Below are positions 40,355 through 51,909 of a DNA stretch of 64,000 nucleotides, in pieces; position 1 is the first letter of the stretch; the number at the start of each line of letters is the position of its first letter. The stretch lies in NCBI GenBank assembly GCA_039621445.1, contig CP154955.1:40556426-40620425 (forward strand). The letters run 5' to 3'. The stretch comes from Euglena gracilis. Its lineage: Eukaryota > Euglenida > Euglenophyceae > Euglenales. The position numbers and the translations under genes were made by a program. The notes under the pieces were generated by a model. It had not been told where the DNA came from. It was given only the letters and a program-made list of their open reading frames with translations, and searched no databases.

Positions 40355-42000
40355 AACACAGAAGGGATTTTGTTATTTGAGGCTCGGATTGGGGTGGAGG
40401 GGGGAGTTTTCTGCCTCTCGTGATGCAGAATGCAGATTGCATTTCTAAAGGATTTTCATGTAATCCCTGTTTCATCATTGGTTTTTTACCTTGGATTTTG
40501 TTCATGGGGGGGGGCTTAAAAGTCGGCGGTTTTGACCCATTAGTACATTAGAGTGGGTAGTCGGCCGACTAGTTGGCCGACTACCCACTACCCCCCCCCC
40601 CCCCTGTCTCGCCGACTAGCTACCGACTAGGCCTAGTCGGCGGACCAATTGGGTAGTCGGCCGACTAGTCGGCCGACTACCCACCCCCCCCCCCCAGTCT
40701 ACCGCCTTGCGCCGGGTATAACATACTCGGGGGCTAAGTTGTTTTTGTGGCTCACTTTGGCATAGGCGGGGGGGGCTCCGCCCCCCGCACCCCCCCCCCC
40801 TCAAACAACAAAATCCCTTCTGTGTTGGCAACATACTCGGGGGCTAAGTCGTTTTTGTGGCTCTTTTTGGCGGAGGGGGGGGGGGGGGGGCTCCACCCCC
40901 CCCCCCCCCCGCACCCCCACCTCAAATAACAAAATCCCTTCTATGTTGGCAATAGACTTGGAGGGATAATACCTTTTTTTGTGCAAATTTTGACGCCAAA
41001 AGTGGCCCAAAATGGACATTTCCCCCCAATTTTTTTGCATATTCACCCCCGATTGGGGGGTTCTGGAGCCATTTGGGTGGGTTTTGACTGGTGTTGGGGT
41101 GATTTAGACAAAAAGTTTTTCCCAGGGGGGGGGCTTAAAAGTCGGCGGTTTTGACCCGTTAGTACATTAGAGTGGGTAGTCGGCCGACTAGTCGGCCGAC
41201 TACCCAATTGGTCCGCCGCCTAGTCGGCCGACTACCCACTACCCACCTCCCCCCCCCCCAGTCTACCGTTTGGCACTGCCATACCCCCCCCCCCTTATTG
41301 TCCCTGGGCCCCGGCCGACGGGGGATTTTTTGGCCCGGCCAATGAAATTCCTTTGGTACCCCCTCATTGCCCCCCCCCCGGCCCTGAGCGGATTTCCGGT
41401 GGTCGTCCTTGTGGTGGTCGGGCCGACCTGGTCGGGCCGACCTTGTCGACCTGTGGTGGTCGGCCCGACCACCATTTTTTTGCACTACCCCCCCTTTCTG
41501 GAGATTTAAGCCCCCCCCTGAAAAAAACTTTTGTCCAAATCACCCCAACACCAAGTCAAAACCCACTTAAATGGCTCCATAACCCCCCAATCGGGGGTGA
41601 ATATGCAAAAACTTGGGGGGAAATTGCCCATTTTGGGCCACTTTTGGCAAAAGCTCCCCTCTCCCCATCGGATTTTCACTATAATTGCAAAATTTTGCAC
41701 AAAAAGGACTTAGCACTCAAGTATGTTGCCAACATAGAGGGGATTTGTTATTTGAGGGGGGGGGCGGAGCCAAAGTGAGCCACAAAAAAAACTTAGCCCC
41801 CAACACAGAAGGGATTTTGTTATTTGAGGTTCGGATGGGGGTGGAGGAAGGAGTTTCCTGCCTCTCGTGATGCAGAATGCTTGCATTTCTAAAGGATTTT
41901 CATGTAATCCCTGTTTCATCATTGGTTTTTTACCCCTCCGGACCCCCATCAAAGGCCCACCGACCCCCACCGACCAAAGATTTCCATCTGGGGGTGTTTA
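40355..42000. repeat. Inverted AAGGGATTTTGTTATTTGAG modules
   Basis: At 40355, 41735 and 41805 the + strand carries AAGGGATTTTGTTATTTGAG, and at 40805 and 40925 the complement AACAAAATCCCTTCTRTGTT follows a poly-C tract. CTGCCTCTCGTGATGCAGAA and AGGATTTTCATGTAATCCCT recur at 40412 and 41860. These are copies of one long repeat in both directions. Confidence 0.55.
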
Positions 42001-42960
42001 TGTTGGTATAAGACACTTATTTCGACCAATCCGGACCATTTCCGGGTGATTTGGGCCCGCCACAGACCATTTTTATGACCACCGACTAGCCACCAACTCG
42101 TTTGCATAGGATTTTCTTCATGGGGGGGACTTAAATGTCGGCGGTACTGACCCGTTAGTACATTAGAGTGGGTAGTCAGACTACCCAATACCCCCCCCAC
42201 CCTGTCTCGCCGACTACCGACCATTAGTCGGCCAACTACCCTCCCCCCCCAGTCTGCCATGCGCCCCGAAGGCCGCGCAGCGGCCGAGGGCTGCCGCAGC
42301 GGCCGAAGGCCGCTGCAGTTCAAAACCTGAAAGTCGGCCGCCTACCGCCCCGCCCCCCCCAGTCCCAATACCCCCCACCTCGTCTCGCCGACCAACTACT
42401 GACCATTAGTCGGCCGTCATTTTACCGTCATGCGCCCTGAAGGTCGCCTGGCCGAAGGCCGCTGCAATTCAGAACCTGAAAAGTTGATGATGTTATTTAA
42501 AGGCGTAGGGTTAGGGTCAAGTTTCCATTCCAAACTGTCCCATCCCATCCCCTCAACGTCGTTAAATTGGTGTCTGCAGGGGACACAGCGAACCCAAAGA
42601 GCCGCCCAACTAGGGTTAAAAACATTGGGGGACCCGAGCGAGGCGCCTTTGGCGCCTCGCTCGGGTCCCCCGATGTGTATTAACCCTAGTTGGGCGCCTC
42701 TTTGGGGTAGCTGGTCCGGCACCATTTTATCACGCATCAGTCACCGACCCTTCAACTGGTCGATCGACCCTTCAACTAGTTGGTGGTAGGCTGGAGGGGG
42801 GGCTGGCTAGTCGGCCGACTAGTCGGCTGACTAGCCAATTAGTCGGCCGACCGGCGACGCCAATTGGTCGGTCGGCCTAGTCGGCAGCTAGTCGGCGAGA
42901 CAGGGGGGGTGAGCCAGTTGGCTGATTATCGGCGAAATACCCACTCTAATGTGCTAATGA
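40540..42960. repeat. GTCGGCCGAC palindrome family
   Basis: GGGTAGTCGGCCGACTAGTC and its complement occur at 40555-40690, 41170-41235, 42165-42240 and 42805-42905, each near the phrase GTTAGTACATTAGAGTGGGT or its complement. No coding. Confidence 0.65.
42594..42705. repeat. 110-bp near-perfect palindrome
   Basis: Inner arms GGGGGACCCGAGCGAGGCGC and complement around a CTTTG centre near 42649; outer arms GCCCAACTAGGGTTAA and complement. About 50 bases pair on each side. Confidence 0.8.
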
Positions 42961-43359
42961 GTCAACCGCCGACTTTTAAGTCCCCCCGCCTGAAAAAAAA
43001 AAACTTCGGATGGGGGTAGAGGGGGGAGAGTCATGGCCAGTTTCCCCCCCAGGACCCCCCCATGACCCACCGGGGGGCGGTGCCCACTTCAAAATAACCT
43101 GAACTTGTGTGGCAAAATTTCTGCCAAAAAGTTGTGGGACCCACCCAGGACCCCCCCAAGCACCCCCCCCCCAAGACCCTCCAAAGGACCCCCCAGCACC
43201 CCCCCCCAGGACGGCCCCAGGACAGGGTCCTGGGTGGGGGGAACTGGCCATAAGTGCATTTCCGGGTGATTTGGGCCCGCCACAGACCATTTTTATGACC
43301 ACCGAATAGCCACCGACCGGGGGGGGGGGTTAAAAATTCAAAAAAGGGGGGGTATTGCG

Positions 43360-43830
43360 GGAAAATGGTGGTCGGCCCGACCTGGTCGGCCCGACCACCA
43401 CAGGTCGGGCCGACCATGGTCGGCCCGACCACTACGACGGCGACCACCGGAAATCCGCACGGAGCCCCCCCCCCCCCCTGTTGTCCGGTTGGGCCTCCCG
43501 GGGAGAGGTCGGTGGGACAGTGAGGGGGGGGGGTACACTAGACACTGTACCACACCAAACCCCCCCCTCCCGCACACTGGCCCACTGCGGGCTCCGTTTT
43601 TGCCACCGGAAATTTTTTTCGAAATTCCGGCAAAATGAAACCGCAAATTAAAAACCGGAAAACTCCAAAATGGAAAAAAAGCAATTTCTGGCATCGCTGG
43701 GGCTCCGTTTTTGCAATGTATACAGCCAGCGATGGGGGGTCCGGTGGCCAACGGCCACTGCGGCGGGTGGGGGGGGGGGGCTGCCCCCCCCCCCCGCCCC
43801 CCCAATATCACTGACCCCCCCCCCACACTT
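43360..43830. repeat. GGTCGGGCCGACC block and poly-C/G hairpins
   Basis: GGTCGGCCCGACC words at 43373-43435, an R-like TTGTCCGGTTGGGCCTCC piece at 43480-43535 and a GGGGGGCTGCCCCCCC tract at 43770. No gene. Confidence 0.5.
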
Positions 43831-44699
43831 GTCTAGTGTAGGCTCCAGTTTTTGATATTTTGGGGGTGGGGGTCCTCAAGCCCCCCCTTGCTTTTTTCTG
43901 TGTGGCACCATCGGTGGACTTCATGATGGGGGGCTTTATATTTGGGGGGCAAAACCAAACCCCCCGGGCTTTGTATTGGTGGGGGGGGCTCATATTTGGG
44001 GGCGGTAACAGCAATGACAACAATAATAATTAAAAAAGATTGAGTTTGCCAGTCCTCCCCATTCACATCCCCTGTGAAGTCCACATCCGAATCCCCACAA
44101 GGTGTGTACCTTTGTTGTTAATTGAAATCTGGTGGTTATTTTTGGTGGAGTGTCTAAAATTTTTTTTTATTAGGGTCATACAAGTTCAGGTGGTCGAATC
44201 GACTCTGCCCACGGATGGGGGAAAAAAACTCACCGCCCATGGTCAAAATATCCAGCCAAAGCTTTCGACCATGTGCAGTTGAATCGACTGGTCAATTCGA
44301 CTGTCCACCTGCTCCACCGCCTGAAATCTGCGCCTGGGGAGAATTTTTTGAATCCCCCCCCCCATTTGAGAATGGCCGGCGGCGACGGGAAAACAATTGG
44401 ACGGAAATGGCCGAAAATTGGGATTTTTGGGACGATTTCAGACAATTGAATTTGAAAAATCACAACCAATATTTTTCACCATCATGGTCAATTTTGTCAA
44501 ATCATGGTCAATTTTTTTTGTATCATTGGCCAACACTCCTATAGTTCTCAGACCCACCCCGCAATTGGAAATACCCCGCTAAAATTTTACCCCAATTAAG
44601 AAAAAGGGGTCCGGGGACGGGATTAGCTCAGGGGGAGGGGGGGCATGGTAGCGTCTTCCTTCCGAAATACACATCCCCGTAGAGATTGTCCACACAGCG

Positions 44700-45430
44700 G
44701 TTGCGTTTTTGACCTTTCACCTCTCCCATTATCCAGCCTGTTTGGGACAATGCTTTTGACATTTGTGGACATTTGCAAAAGCATCAAATTTGAAGGGTAA
44801 ACAAATACCTTGGATTCAACCACCAATAGCTCATCACTTCCGACAGTCGGAGAAGGTGCTTCAATGCCCATCTGAGAAAGAAGCATGGAATTGTCGATGT
44901 TGGAGCAATCTTGGGACCAGGCGCACCATAAGAAGTCGCAATTGGAGGCCACAACCATCCTGATGATTACAGTGATTTTGACAGGGGACAAATTGTAGTC
45001 AACAAAAGAGAAATGCATTTCGAGCCACACATTTTCTTTTAAACGACAAAAATTTTCATAGAATCATTACTGTCAATCATGTCAAAGTGTGTCCATACAC
45101 CGCAGGTCTGTTGTGTGATTTCAACAAAACTTTTGGAGTTTCTCAGGGGATGGACAAATAATTGGTGGTCATTGGCAATTCCAAAACCAATGGCCTCCAG
45201 CGACTGGTTGCCAGAATATGGTCGCCCCATTAAAAGTTGGCCTTTTTATTGGCTTGGTGGTCAAATCCAAAGGCCATCTTTTAACGGGGCTGCAAAACCT
45301 TCAATGCAGCCCGATTCTGATTTTTTTTCGATTTCGGTGGAGAGAATCTCTCCGAGATCTTTACAATAATACATACAAAGTCGACCTGTCGCTGAGATGG
45401 GGTGGACCAATGTTTCTTGGATAAGGGTGC
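44700..45430. other. Exon-like sequence on either strand, unresolved
   Basis: The minus strand reads MWLEMHFSFVDYNLSPVKIT, then MVVASNCDFLWCAWSQDCSN (44.63-45.03 kb), and in another frame FVEITQQTCGVWTHFDM (45.04-45.23 kb). The plus strand is also open and reads ESLRDLYNNTYKVDLSLRWG near 45345-45410. Base composition is balanced and low-complexity text is absent, so part of this is probably coding, but strand and frame cannot be settled and no family was recognised. Confidence 0.25.
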
Positions 45431-45710
45431 CTCCACTTTTTGGCCAACAAGGTCGATTTTTTTAAACCTTTTCTGCCGCCCTTAGGGCGGCGAGATGGTG
45501 GACATTTTGTCTCACAAAAGCGTGAAGTGAATCGAATTGAGCTGAAACCATGCCCTCCCCCTGAACCCTCCCCAAAGGCCACGGGTGGGCAAGGGTTCTC
45601 GGACAGGGATGCCTGAAGGGTGTGGGGTGGGGGTTGGTTGCCCCCGCCCGAGATTTTGAGATGAATTTTTTCCAAGAATTACCATCTCCCTTTTTTCGAG
45701 ATTTCCATGG

Positions 45711-46646
45711 CAGGGGGGGGAGGGTTCAGCCCCCCCCCCCCCCGGGGGGCCCGGTGCAGGGGGGGAGGGGGTCCGGGGCTGGAGGGGGCTGGGCTGGGCT
45801 GGGTCGATGAAACAAAAATTTCTGAAATTTTTTTTTGCCATTTTTTGACATTTTGATGGATGGAGCTGGATCAAGGCGGGATCGGGACTGGAGGAACAGC
45901 CTAATTACTGAAAAGATGCAGGGATAGGTGAGCTGGGCAGCCCATTTGGCTGGCCAGCCTGCGGCCGGCTGGTCCAGCCTCTGGCCGGGCTGGACCCAAC
46001 TTTATTTCACTCGACCCCCAGGGGGGGGGGGGCTCCCAGCCCGAATTTGCCAGGGGGGAAATTGATATCCGCAATTTCCCCGCAATTTCCGTAATTTTCC
46101 GCAATTTTCCGCAATTTTCCGCAATTTTCCCGCAATTTTTTTTTCATTTTTTTTCGCAGAATTTTTTTCCCACCATTAAAGATGGAAGATGAGTTCAGGC
46201 CATTCTTCAAATGGATCAACAGGTGTGCTATTGTGTTTTGTCCCCCCCCCCAATTTACCATTTTTTTCTCACAGGTGCACCACTGGCCACAGGGTTAGGG
46301 TTATCACAGGGTTGTGATTGGGTGTGTGTCACCTGTGCATGGAATTTCAAGCATGTTGATTTGTGCTCGCCTGCATCGACGTGGGTGTTGCGGTGCTCTG
46401 AACCTCACAATTGAAAATTTTTTTTTTCAGTCCCCTCAAGCAGAAATGTGTATATTTGTGTATGCGCAATTTTTCCGCAATTTCCGCAATTTTTCCGCAA
46501 TTTTCCCGCAATTTTTCCGAAGGCCTCCGACATCAATTATCCCCACCCCCCTGAATTTGGGCTGCTGGCTGGATTTGAGCTGCTGGCTGGCCGGACCCCC
46601 CCCCCCCCGGGGGGATAGGGTCCCCTCCGGCTTAAGAAAACCCCTG
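45711..46646. mobile_element. hAT-type element, family L copy 2, enlarged
   Basis: Left end CAGGGGGGGGAGGG, right end GGCTTAAGAAAACCCCTG. Flanking octamers TTCCATGG and TTCTGGGG match at five positions. The interior shares GGCTGGCCAGCCTGCGGCCG and the GGATGGAGCTGGATCAAGG phrase with the copy at 12151. Extra length is due to CGCAATTTTCC arrays at 46068-46140 and 46468-46520, with other sequence between. Confidence 0.55.
46068..46140. repeat. CGCAATTTTCC minisatellite
   Basis: Six or seven 10-12-bp units of CGCAATTTTCC. A second group at 46468-46520 has the same sense. Confidence 0.8.
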
Positions 46647-46700
46647 TTCTGGGGTTTTTTCAGGAAAAAAAATAAATTGACACACCCCACATGACCCAAC

Positions 46701-47093
46701 CAGGGTTTGATATAAGGAGGGCGTACATGGTTTAGGTGGGGGGGGTGTCCCCACCCACCCCCTCCCCCCCTCCTGGCCCGCAGGGGGGGGTCCGGACCAC
46801 CCCCCTCCCCCCACCTGCCAGGGGGGTCCGGACCGACCCTCGGGGGGGTTCCCAGGACCCCCCCCAAAAAGGGTCAATTTTTTAATCCGGCGCTTTGCGC
46901 CGAAAATTTTTTGCATTTTTGGTACATTTTTGCCCAAAAAGTGCCCAAAATGGCACTTTTGGTCGTTTTGGGGGGTCAAAAAATTTCGGCCACCCTGACC
47001 GCGCACCTGTTTAGGTGGGGGGGGTGTCCCCCCCCCCTGGCCCGCAGGGGGGGTCCGGACCACCCCCCCCACCTGTCCTTATATCGAACCCTG
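46701..47093. mobile_element. hAT-type MITE, family N copy 1
   Basis: Left end CAGGGTTTGATATAAGGAGG, right end CCTTATATCGAACCCTG. A perfect 8-bp duplication GACCCAAC flanks it (46693-46700 and 47094-47101). The 393-bp interior has two GTTTAGGTGGGGGG blocks, GGTCCGGACC hairpins and the CCGGCGCTTTGCGCCG hairpin. No coding. Confidence 0.9.
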
Positions 47094-47286
47094 GACCCAA
47101 CCCTTGATTTCATCCGAAAAATATGGGTGGATGCTCATCCCCGGGGAGGGTCCAGCCTTCAACACCTTTTTCCAGTCAGAACAAGCTCCAGCTGGGCGGC
47201 TCTTTGGGTTCGCTGAGTACCCTGTAGAGACAACAATCTAACAATGTTGAGCGGAAATGATCTGCTGTTTGCATAAGAATCGTAAC

Positions 47287-47640
47287 CAGGGTTTGATATA
47301 AGGAGGGCGTACATGGTTTAGGTGGGGGGTGTCCCTCCTGGCCCGCGGGGGGGGGGGTCCGGACCCCCCCCCCACCTGCCAGGGGGGTTCTGACCGACCC
47401 TGGGGGGGTACCCGGGACCCCCCCAAAAAGGGTCAATTTTTTCCTCCGGCGCTTTGCGCCGAAATTTTTTTGCATTTTTGGCAAATTTTTGCCCAAAAAG
47501 TGCCCAAAATGGCACTTTTGGTTGTTTTGGGGGGTCAAAAATTTTCGGTCACCCTGACCGCGCCACTGTTTAGGTGGGGGGGTGTCCCCCCCACCCCCCC
47601 CTCCTGGCCCGCAGGGGGGTCCGGACCAACCCCCCACCTG
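47287..47640. mobile_element. hAT-type MITE, family N copy 2, shortened right end
   Basis: Left end CAGGGTTTGATATAAGGAGG. The right end stops at CCCCCACCTG, about 18 bases before the usual CGAACCCTG terminus. Even so the flanks ATCGTAAC (47279-47286) and TTCGTAAC (47641-47648) agree at seven of eight bases, suggesting that the shortened end was itself used for insertion. Confidence 0.75.
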
Positions 47641-47764
47641 TTCGTAACCCTAACCCTGCTCCTTCAAATAATGTCAGAAATTCTTTTTGGCCACGGGTTA
47701 ACGCCATCAGAAAATGCTAAAATAGCCGTTTTTATGCGGCAAGGGTTTGGATGCTTTTGAAGGA

Positions 47765-48000
47765 AAACCATTGAGGTCGTACCTACCGACCACATGGTCG
47801 GCCCGACCTCCAATTCTTTGCTACTGACCATATGGTCGGTAACAAAGAGGTCGGGCCGACCATGGTCGGCCCGACCTAGTCAAATGTCCTTTGAAAAGGG
47901 GGGTAATGCGTCTCATTGGCTATTCTTATCGACCTCCAGTGGTCGACCCGACCAATGGTCGGTATGACCTCCGGGATCGTCATAGCCAATAATCCGCCCG
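47765..48000. repeat. GGTCGGGCCGACC palindrome repeat (inverted copy)
   Basis: Contains ACCATATGGTCGG and GGTCGGCCCGACC words and ends GGATCGTCATAGCCAAT, matching the complement of 13117. Confidence 0.65.
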
Positions 48001-48654
48001 GGGCCAAAGTTGTCCCCCTTCCTGACATAGAAAAATAATTTTCTTGAATAAAGCAGTATTTTTGAGGTGGATTTTGCATGTGAACCAGGCGGGGTGGACA
48101 CAATGCGCATTTTTTTCGCATTTGTGTGCATTTTTTCAGATTTTCCAAAAAATGCGCATTTTTTTGCACATTTTATCGATTTTTTTTCCCAACGCAATTT
48201 TTTTCGCATTTCTGTGTTTTTTTTGTATTTTGGGGGGTTTTTTCGGAAATTATGGAATTTACATCCACATAATTCCAAACAAATCTTGTAAATTTTGGTG
48301 CCGTTTTTTTGGACAAAGTTTGCATGATTCTTGCATTTTCACTGTCTCAGGTTTGCATATGTTTGTGTGTTTTTCCAAAAATGTGCATTTCTTTGCACAT
48401 TTTTTGCGCATTTTTTTGAGGATGGGGTCGGACCGGACCCCCCCCTTGTTATGGGGTGGTTCAGGTTTAAGGGTCCTGGTGGACCAAGGATGGGTGTTCT
48501 ACCCGCCCGCCGTCCAAGACACACCGTGTGGTTGACACCTGGCCCAAAGTCGGCTAACTTGAAGGGTCAGCGACCAGCTGAAGGATCATCTGACTACCCC
48601 CCCCCCATTTAAGTGCGCGGGTGCGCACATTATTGTAACCCCCCCCCCCCTAGT

Positions 48655-48895
48655 CGTACGACCACCCCTCATTTACGACCACCCCCCGGTCACAGGTTGC
48701 AGGTCATGGGGTGTTATGACCCCCCCCCCCGGTCACAGGTTGCAGGTTACGAAAATTTTAACACCACTTCACCTATGACCGCCCCCGCATTTACGACCAC
48801 GCCCCGGTCACAGGTTGCAGGTTATGGGGGTGTTACGACCACCCCCCCCCCCCCCCCCGGTCACAGGTTGCAGGAACCCGGTCGTATGACTAGGG
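48655..48895. repeat. Tandem GGTCACAGGTTGCAGGT repeat
   Basis: Four copies of GGTCACAGGTTGCAGG separated by ACGACCACCCCCC-type spacers of variable length. Confidence 0.8.
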
Positions 48896-49900
48896 GGGGG
48901 TACCATGTTTCGGACCCTCAGGGGGTTTAATTTTGGGCACAACCCAGTGCAAAGTTTTTTGGGGGTGCACTTTTTTGGACTTCACTTTCGGGTCCTTGGG
49001 GGTGTGACATGAATTTGGGCAGTGCACAGTTTTTTTCAGGACTGCGGTTACCCTGCCACCCCCAAGGTCCAAGTCATTGCATCAGAGGTTTTTTTATGTT
49101 TGTTATTATTCTTCTGTCCACGAGTAAATAGAAAAATATGGATGCAAAATAATTTGAGTTTTGTCCCCTGCAGTGTCATTGTGTTCGCGACAAGAAGCGT
49201 TGTTTCTTGTGATGTATGTCTTCGGATTCGCACTGCTGATTTTGTGGTGTGATGCCTCCACTTCAAGGAAGCTTGCAACCTGAGTTTCCCCTCTCCCATT
49301 CCCCCATCAAAGTGGACATCAGGTGGAGACTGCACAGCAATCCCCGAAACCCTGTGCCTGGTGGGTGGGGTGGTCCGACCCAACCCCCCACCTGGCCTTG
49401 GCGTCTTTTCGGGGACAGTGTTCTTCTGGGCTGTGGTGGGTGGGGGTGTCGAGCAACTATATAGCTTTACCACCAGGCTTCTTTTTAAGTCACCTGACCC
49501 CCCCCCCGGGGGGGAGGGGGGGGGGTGGGTGGGTCCGGGCCGCCCCCCCACCCCGGGGGGGGTTCCTGCGCCGGAGGCGCCAGGTTTACCTTTTCGGCGC
49601 GAAGCGCCGAAAATTTTTGAAAATGCCTTTAGCGGGCCCGATTTTGGGGGGTCCTCCCCCCCCCGGGGGGGACCACGCCACCCTGGGTGGGTGGGGGGGG
49701 GACCCGGACCCCCCCGGGGGTCTCGAAAAGAAGCCTGTTTACCACCCTGTCAGGCTCCCAAATAACACCCCCCCCAAAGCCCACAAAATTATTCCCCAAA
49801 TATCCCATTTTCGGGTGGGCCCCCCGGACCTGATTGGGTGTGCCCTGGCTACAAAGGGTGGAGTACTCCCGGGAAGTCTGGCCAGGGAGGAAATGACCAG

Positions 49901-50151
49901 GAGGGCGGAGCACAAGAGGGGGGTGAGATCCTGCTTTGTGTGCCGGCTGTTTTGTTGTTTGTGTTCTTTTTGGCGGGGTGCTTCTTACTGCGACTTTGGT
50001 GCCGGAGTTGGCGATGATGTGCTCTCCGACTCCCACTGAACCGCAGGGGCCCCCCGGCCTGTGTGTGTGGGCGTTTCTGCCCCCCCGAGGATGCTGCTTT
50101 CCCTGTCCGGGTGGGTTGGGTGGGCTCACCTCCCTCTTGTGCTCCGCCCTC
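49901..50151. repeat. Inverted repeat with ~26-bp arms
   Basis: GAGGGCGGAGCACAAGAGGG followed by GGGTGAG, and its complement at 50125-50151 with one mismatch, about 200 bases apart. It may mark the edge of the retroelement to its right, but no direct terminal repeat was found. Confidence 0.6.
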
Positions 50152-50876
50152 ATTGTGGGGGGGTCCGGGAAACCCACGTGCGCCCGGAGTGCGGCCCCAT
50201 TGATGGGGAAAGATACTCGCCGGCGACGCTTTGCGTACTGTGGTATGTTTTTGTTGTTGTTCTTCCCCTGGACAGCTTGACCTGTTGGGTTGTATGCCAA
50301 GGGAAGGTTTGCCTGGCGTGAATGTGGGTTGGATCACCAGGAGTTGTTCCCGTCGAGCGCCTGAGGGAAGGGCGTCCGGGGGGGGGGCACGGGTGGAGTC
50401 CATGAAGGCCTGGGAGGAGGCCCTTGTTGCCCCCAAGCCCTAATGGCGTGAAGTGTGTGGGATTATCCCTTGGGTGAGGATGAGGGAGGCAGATGTCATG
50501 TTGTTGCCCATAGTATATGTGGATGGATTCATTGAGTTCGTAGGGGATGGAAGAGAGCGTGGGGGGTGGTGGGGGGAAGGTTGGGAAGGGAGAAGGCCCT
50601 AGGGGATGCGAAGCGCGTCTGGATGGGCTCCTTTCCTAACCAGTGGGGTATCCTTAATTTTGGCTTCCAATTCCAAGGTCCAAATGTAGGAAGGTGAAGG
50701 AATGCATTTGGAGAGGGGGGAGAGTGGCAGAAGTGCATTGGGCATCTCCCCATGGATTGGAAGGAAAAAAAAAAAAAAAAGGATTTTTTCCCCCCATTGT
50801 TGGCAAGTGGTGTTCCTTTGATTTCTTTCCCACAGTGGGTTTCCCATTTACCATTGTTTTTGTTTATCTATTTCGC

Positions 50877-50970
50877 TGAGTTTGATTCACCATTGGCTGA
50901 GTTTGATTCATTATTGGCTGCGAGTTTGATTCATTGTCATTGGTCAAAGTCATTGTCATTGGTCAAGACA
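50877..50970. promoter_or_regulatory. Cluster of ATTGG (inverted CCAAT) boxes upstream of the gag-like gene
   Basis: Four ATTGG pentamers lie in 80 bases, within repeats of GAGTTTGATTCA and GTCATTGGTCAA. The cluster is 200-300 bases upstream of the proposed start at 51176. CCAAT boxes bind NF-Y in many eukaryotes; a promoter role here is inferred from position only. Confidence 0.35.
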
Positions 50971-51175
50971 AGACAATCGACAAAGCGGAAGTTGAAGTTT
51001 GCCTAAGGGGAAGACCGAACACCACCTCGAACCTTGAACCTTTCGTCCGTCCCCTCCCCCAAGGTATTGTGCCTATTTTTTTTACAAAGGAAAAAAGGGG
51101 ATATAGAATTTGGAAAGCGCAAGGATTTTCAGTCAATTTTACTGAAAATTTTACTGAAAATGTCCTCTTTTTCAG

Positions 51176-51307
51176 ATGTGGAGAGGCAAGGGTTGGAGCC
51201 GGGGAAGGGGGGGGTATGGGGCCCCGCCCCCTTACGTTGCACAAGCAAGGGAGTGGCAAGCGGCCCAAGACCGAGAAAGGGCGAGGGTGCAAAGGATAGT
51301 GACCCAG
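51176..51307 (+). CDS. First exon of a gag-like retroelement protein
   Basis: CCTCTTTTTCAG is followed at once by ATG and 44 codons reading MWRGKGWSRGRGGYGAPPPY, then VAQAREWQAAQDRERARVQR, ending CAG before GTATGT. The donor at 51308 and an acceptor TTTTTTGCAG at 51900-51909 define a 602-base intron in phase 0. The joined frame continues as ASIPQVLREGLEDRSPGLEA. The AG directly before the ATG may be the end of a 5'UTR intron or a spliced-leader site. An Arg/Gly-rich start suits an RNA-binding gag protein. The longer open frame through the intron (hydrophobic, poly-Phe) is considered spurious. Confidence 0.5.
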
Positions 51308-51909
51308 GTATGTTTGGGGATATGCAAGGGGGGGTATGCGTGAAGCCCGAAGGGAATCGAGTCTATGTTGGATCTCCTGAAACTGAGGTGGGGAATAAAG
51401 ATCCTACGCCGCCGGAGGCCCATCCCGGGTTCCCCCTCGGGGGGGCGGACACGGGGTGGGCGTCCCGCGTTAACATGGTCGCAGAGGTTTGTGCTGCGGT
51501 TGCTGTTTGGTGTTTTTCAGCTGTTTCAAATTCCATGTTTCCCAGCGTAAACATGGTAATCAGAGGGGCGAAAGCTGCAATCAGTTTTCGGGTTGGATTG
51601 TCAGTGAGTGATTTTGTCTGTATTTGTTTTGCCCTGAGTTTCGCAAAGACAAATTGTCAGACACCAACAATTATGGAACTGGTTGCGGTGATGGGTTGGA
51701 TTTTTTTGGTGATGATTGTCATCTTTAGTTTGAAGACAGCAGCCGGGTGGTGTTGGTTTGTAATGTCGCCGACATTGCAATTCAGGGAGATCCAAGGGGG
51801 TTTCTGGACGGAACCCCAGATTTTTTTTTTTTTTTTTAACATTCTGGGTCACCATGAAAGTTTTCTGTTGCCCCCCAACCAATCTGAAAAGAATTCTAGT
51901 TTTTTGCAG
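51308..51909 (+). other. Predicted intron in the gag-like gene
   Basis: GTATGT at the left, a T-rich tract with a (T)16 run near 51822 and TTTTTTGCAG at the right. It is more AT-rich than both exons and is phase 0. An intron inside a retroelement gag is unusual, because spliced copies should lose it. Confidence 0.5.
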
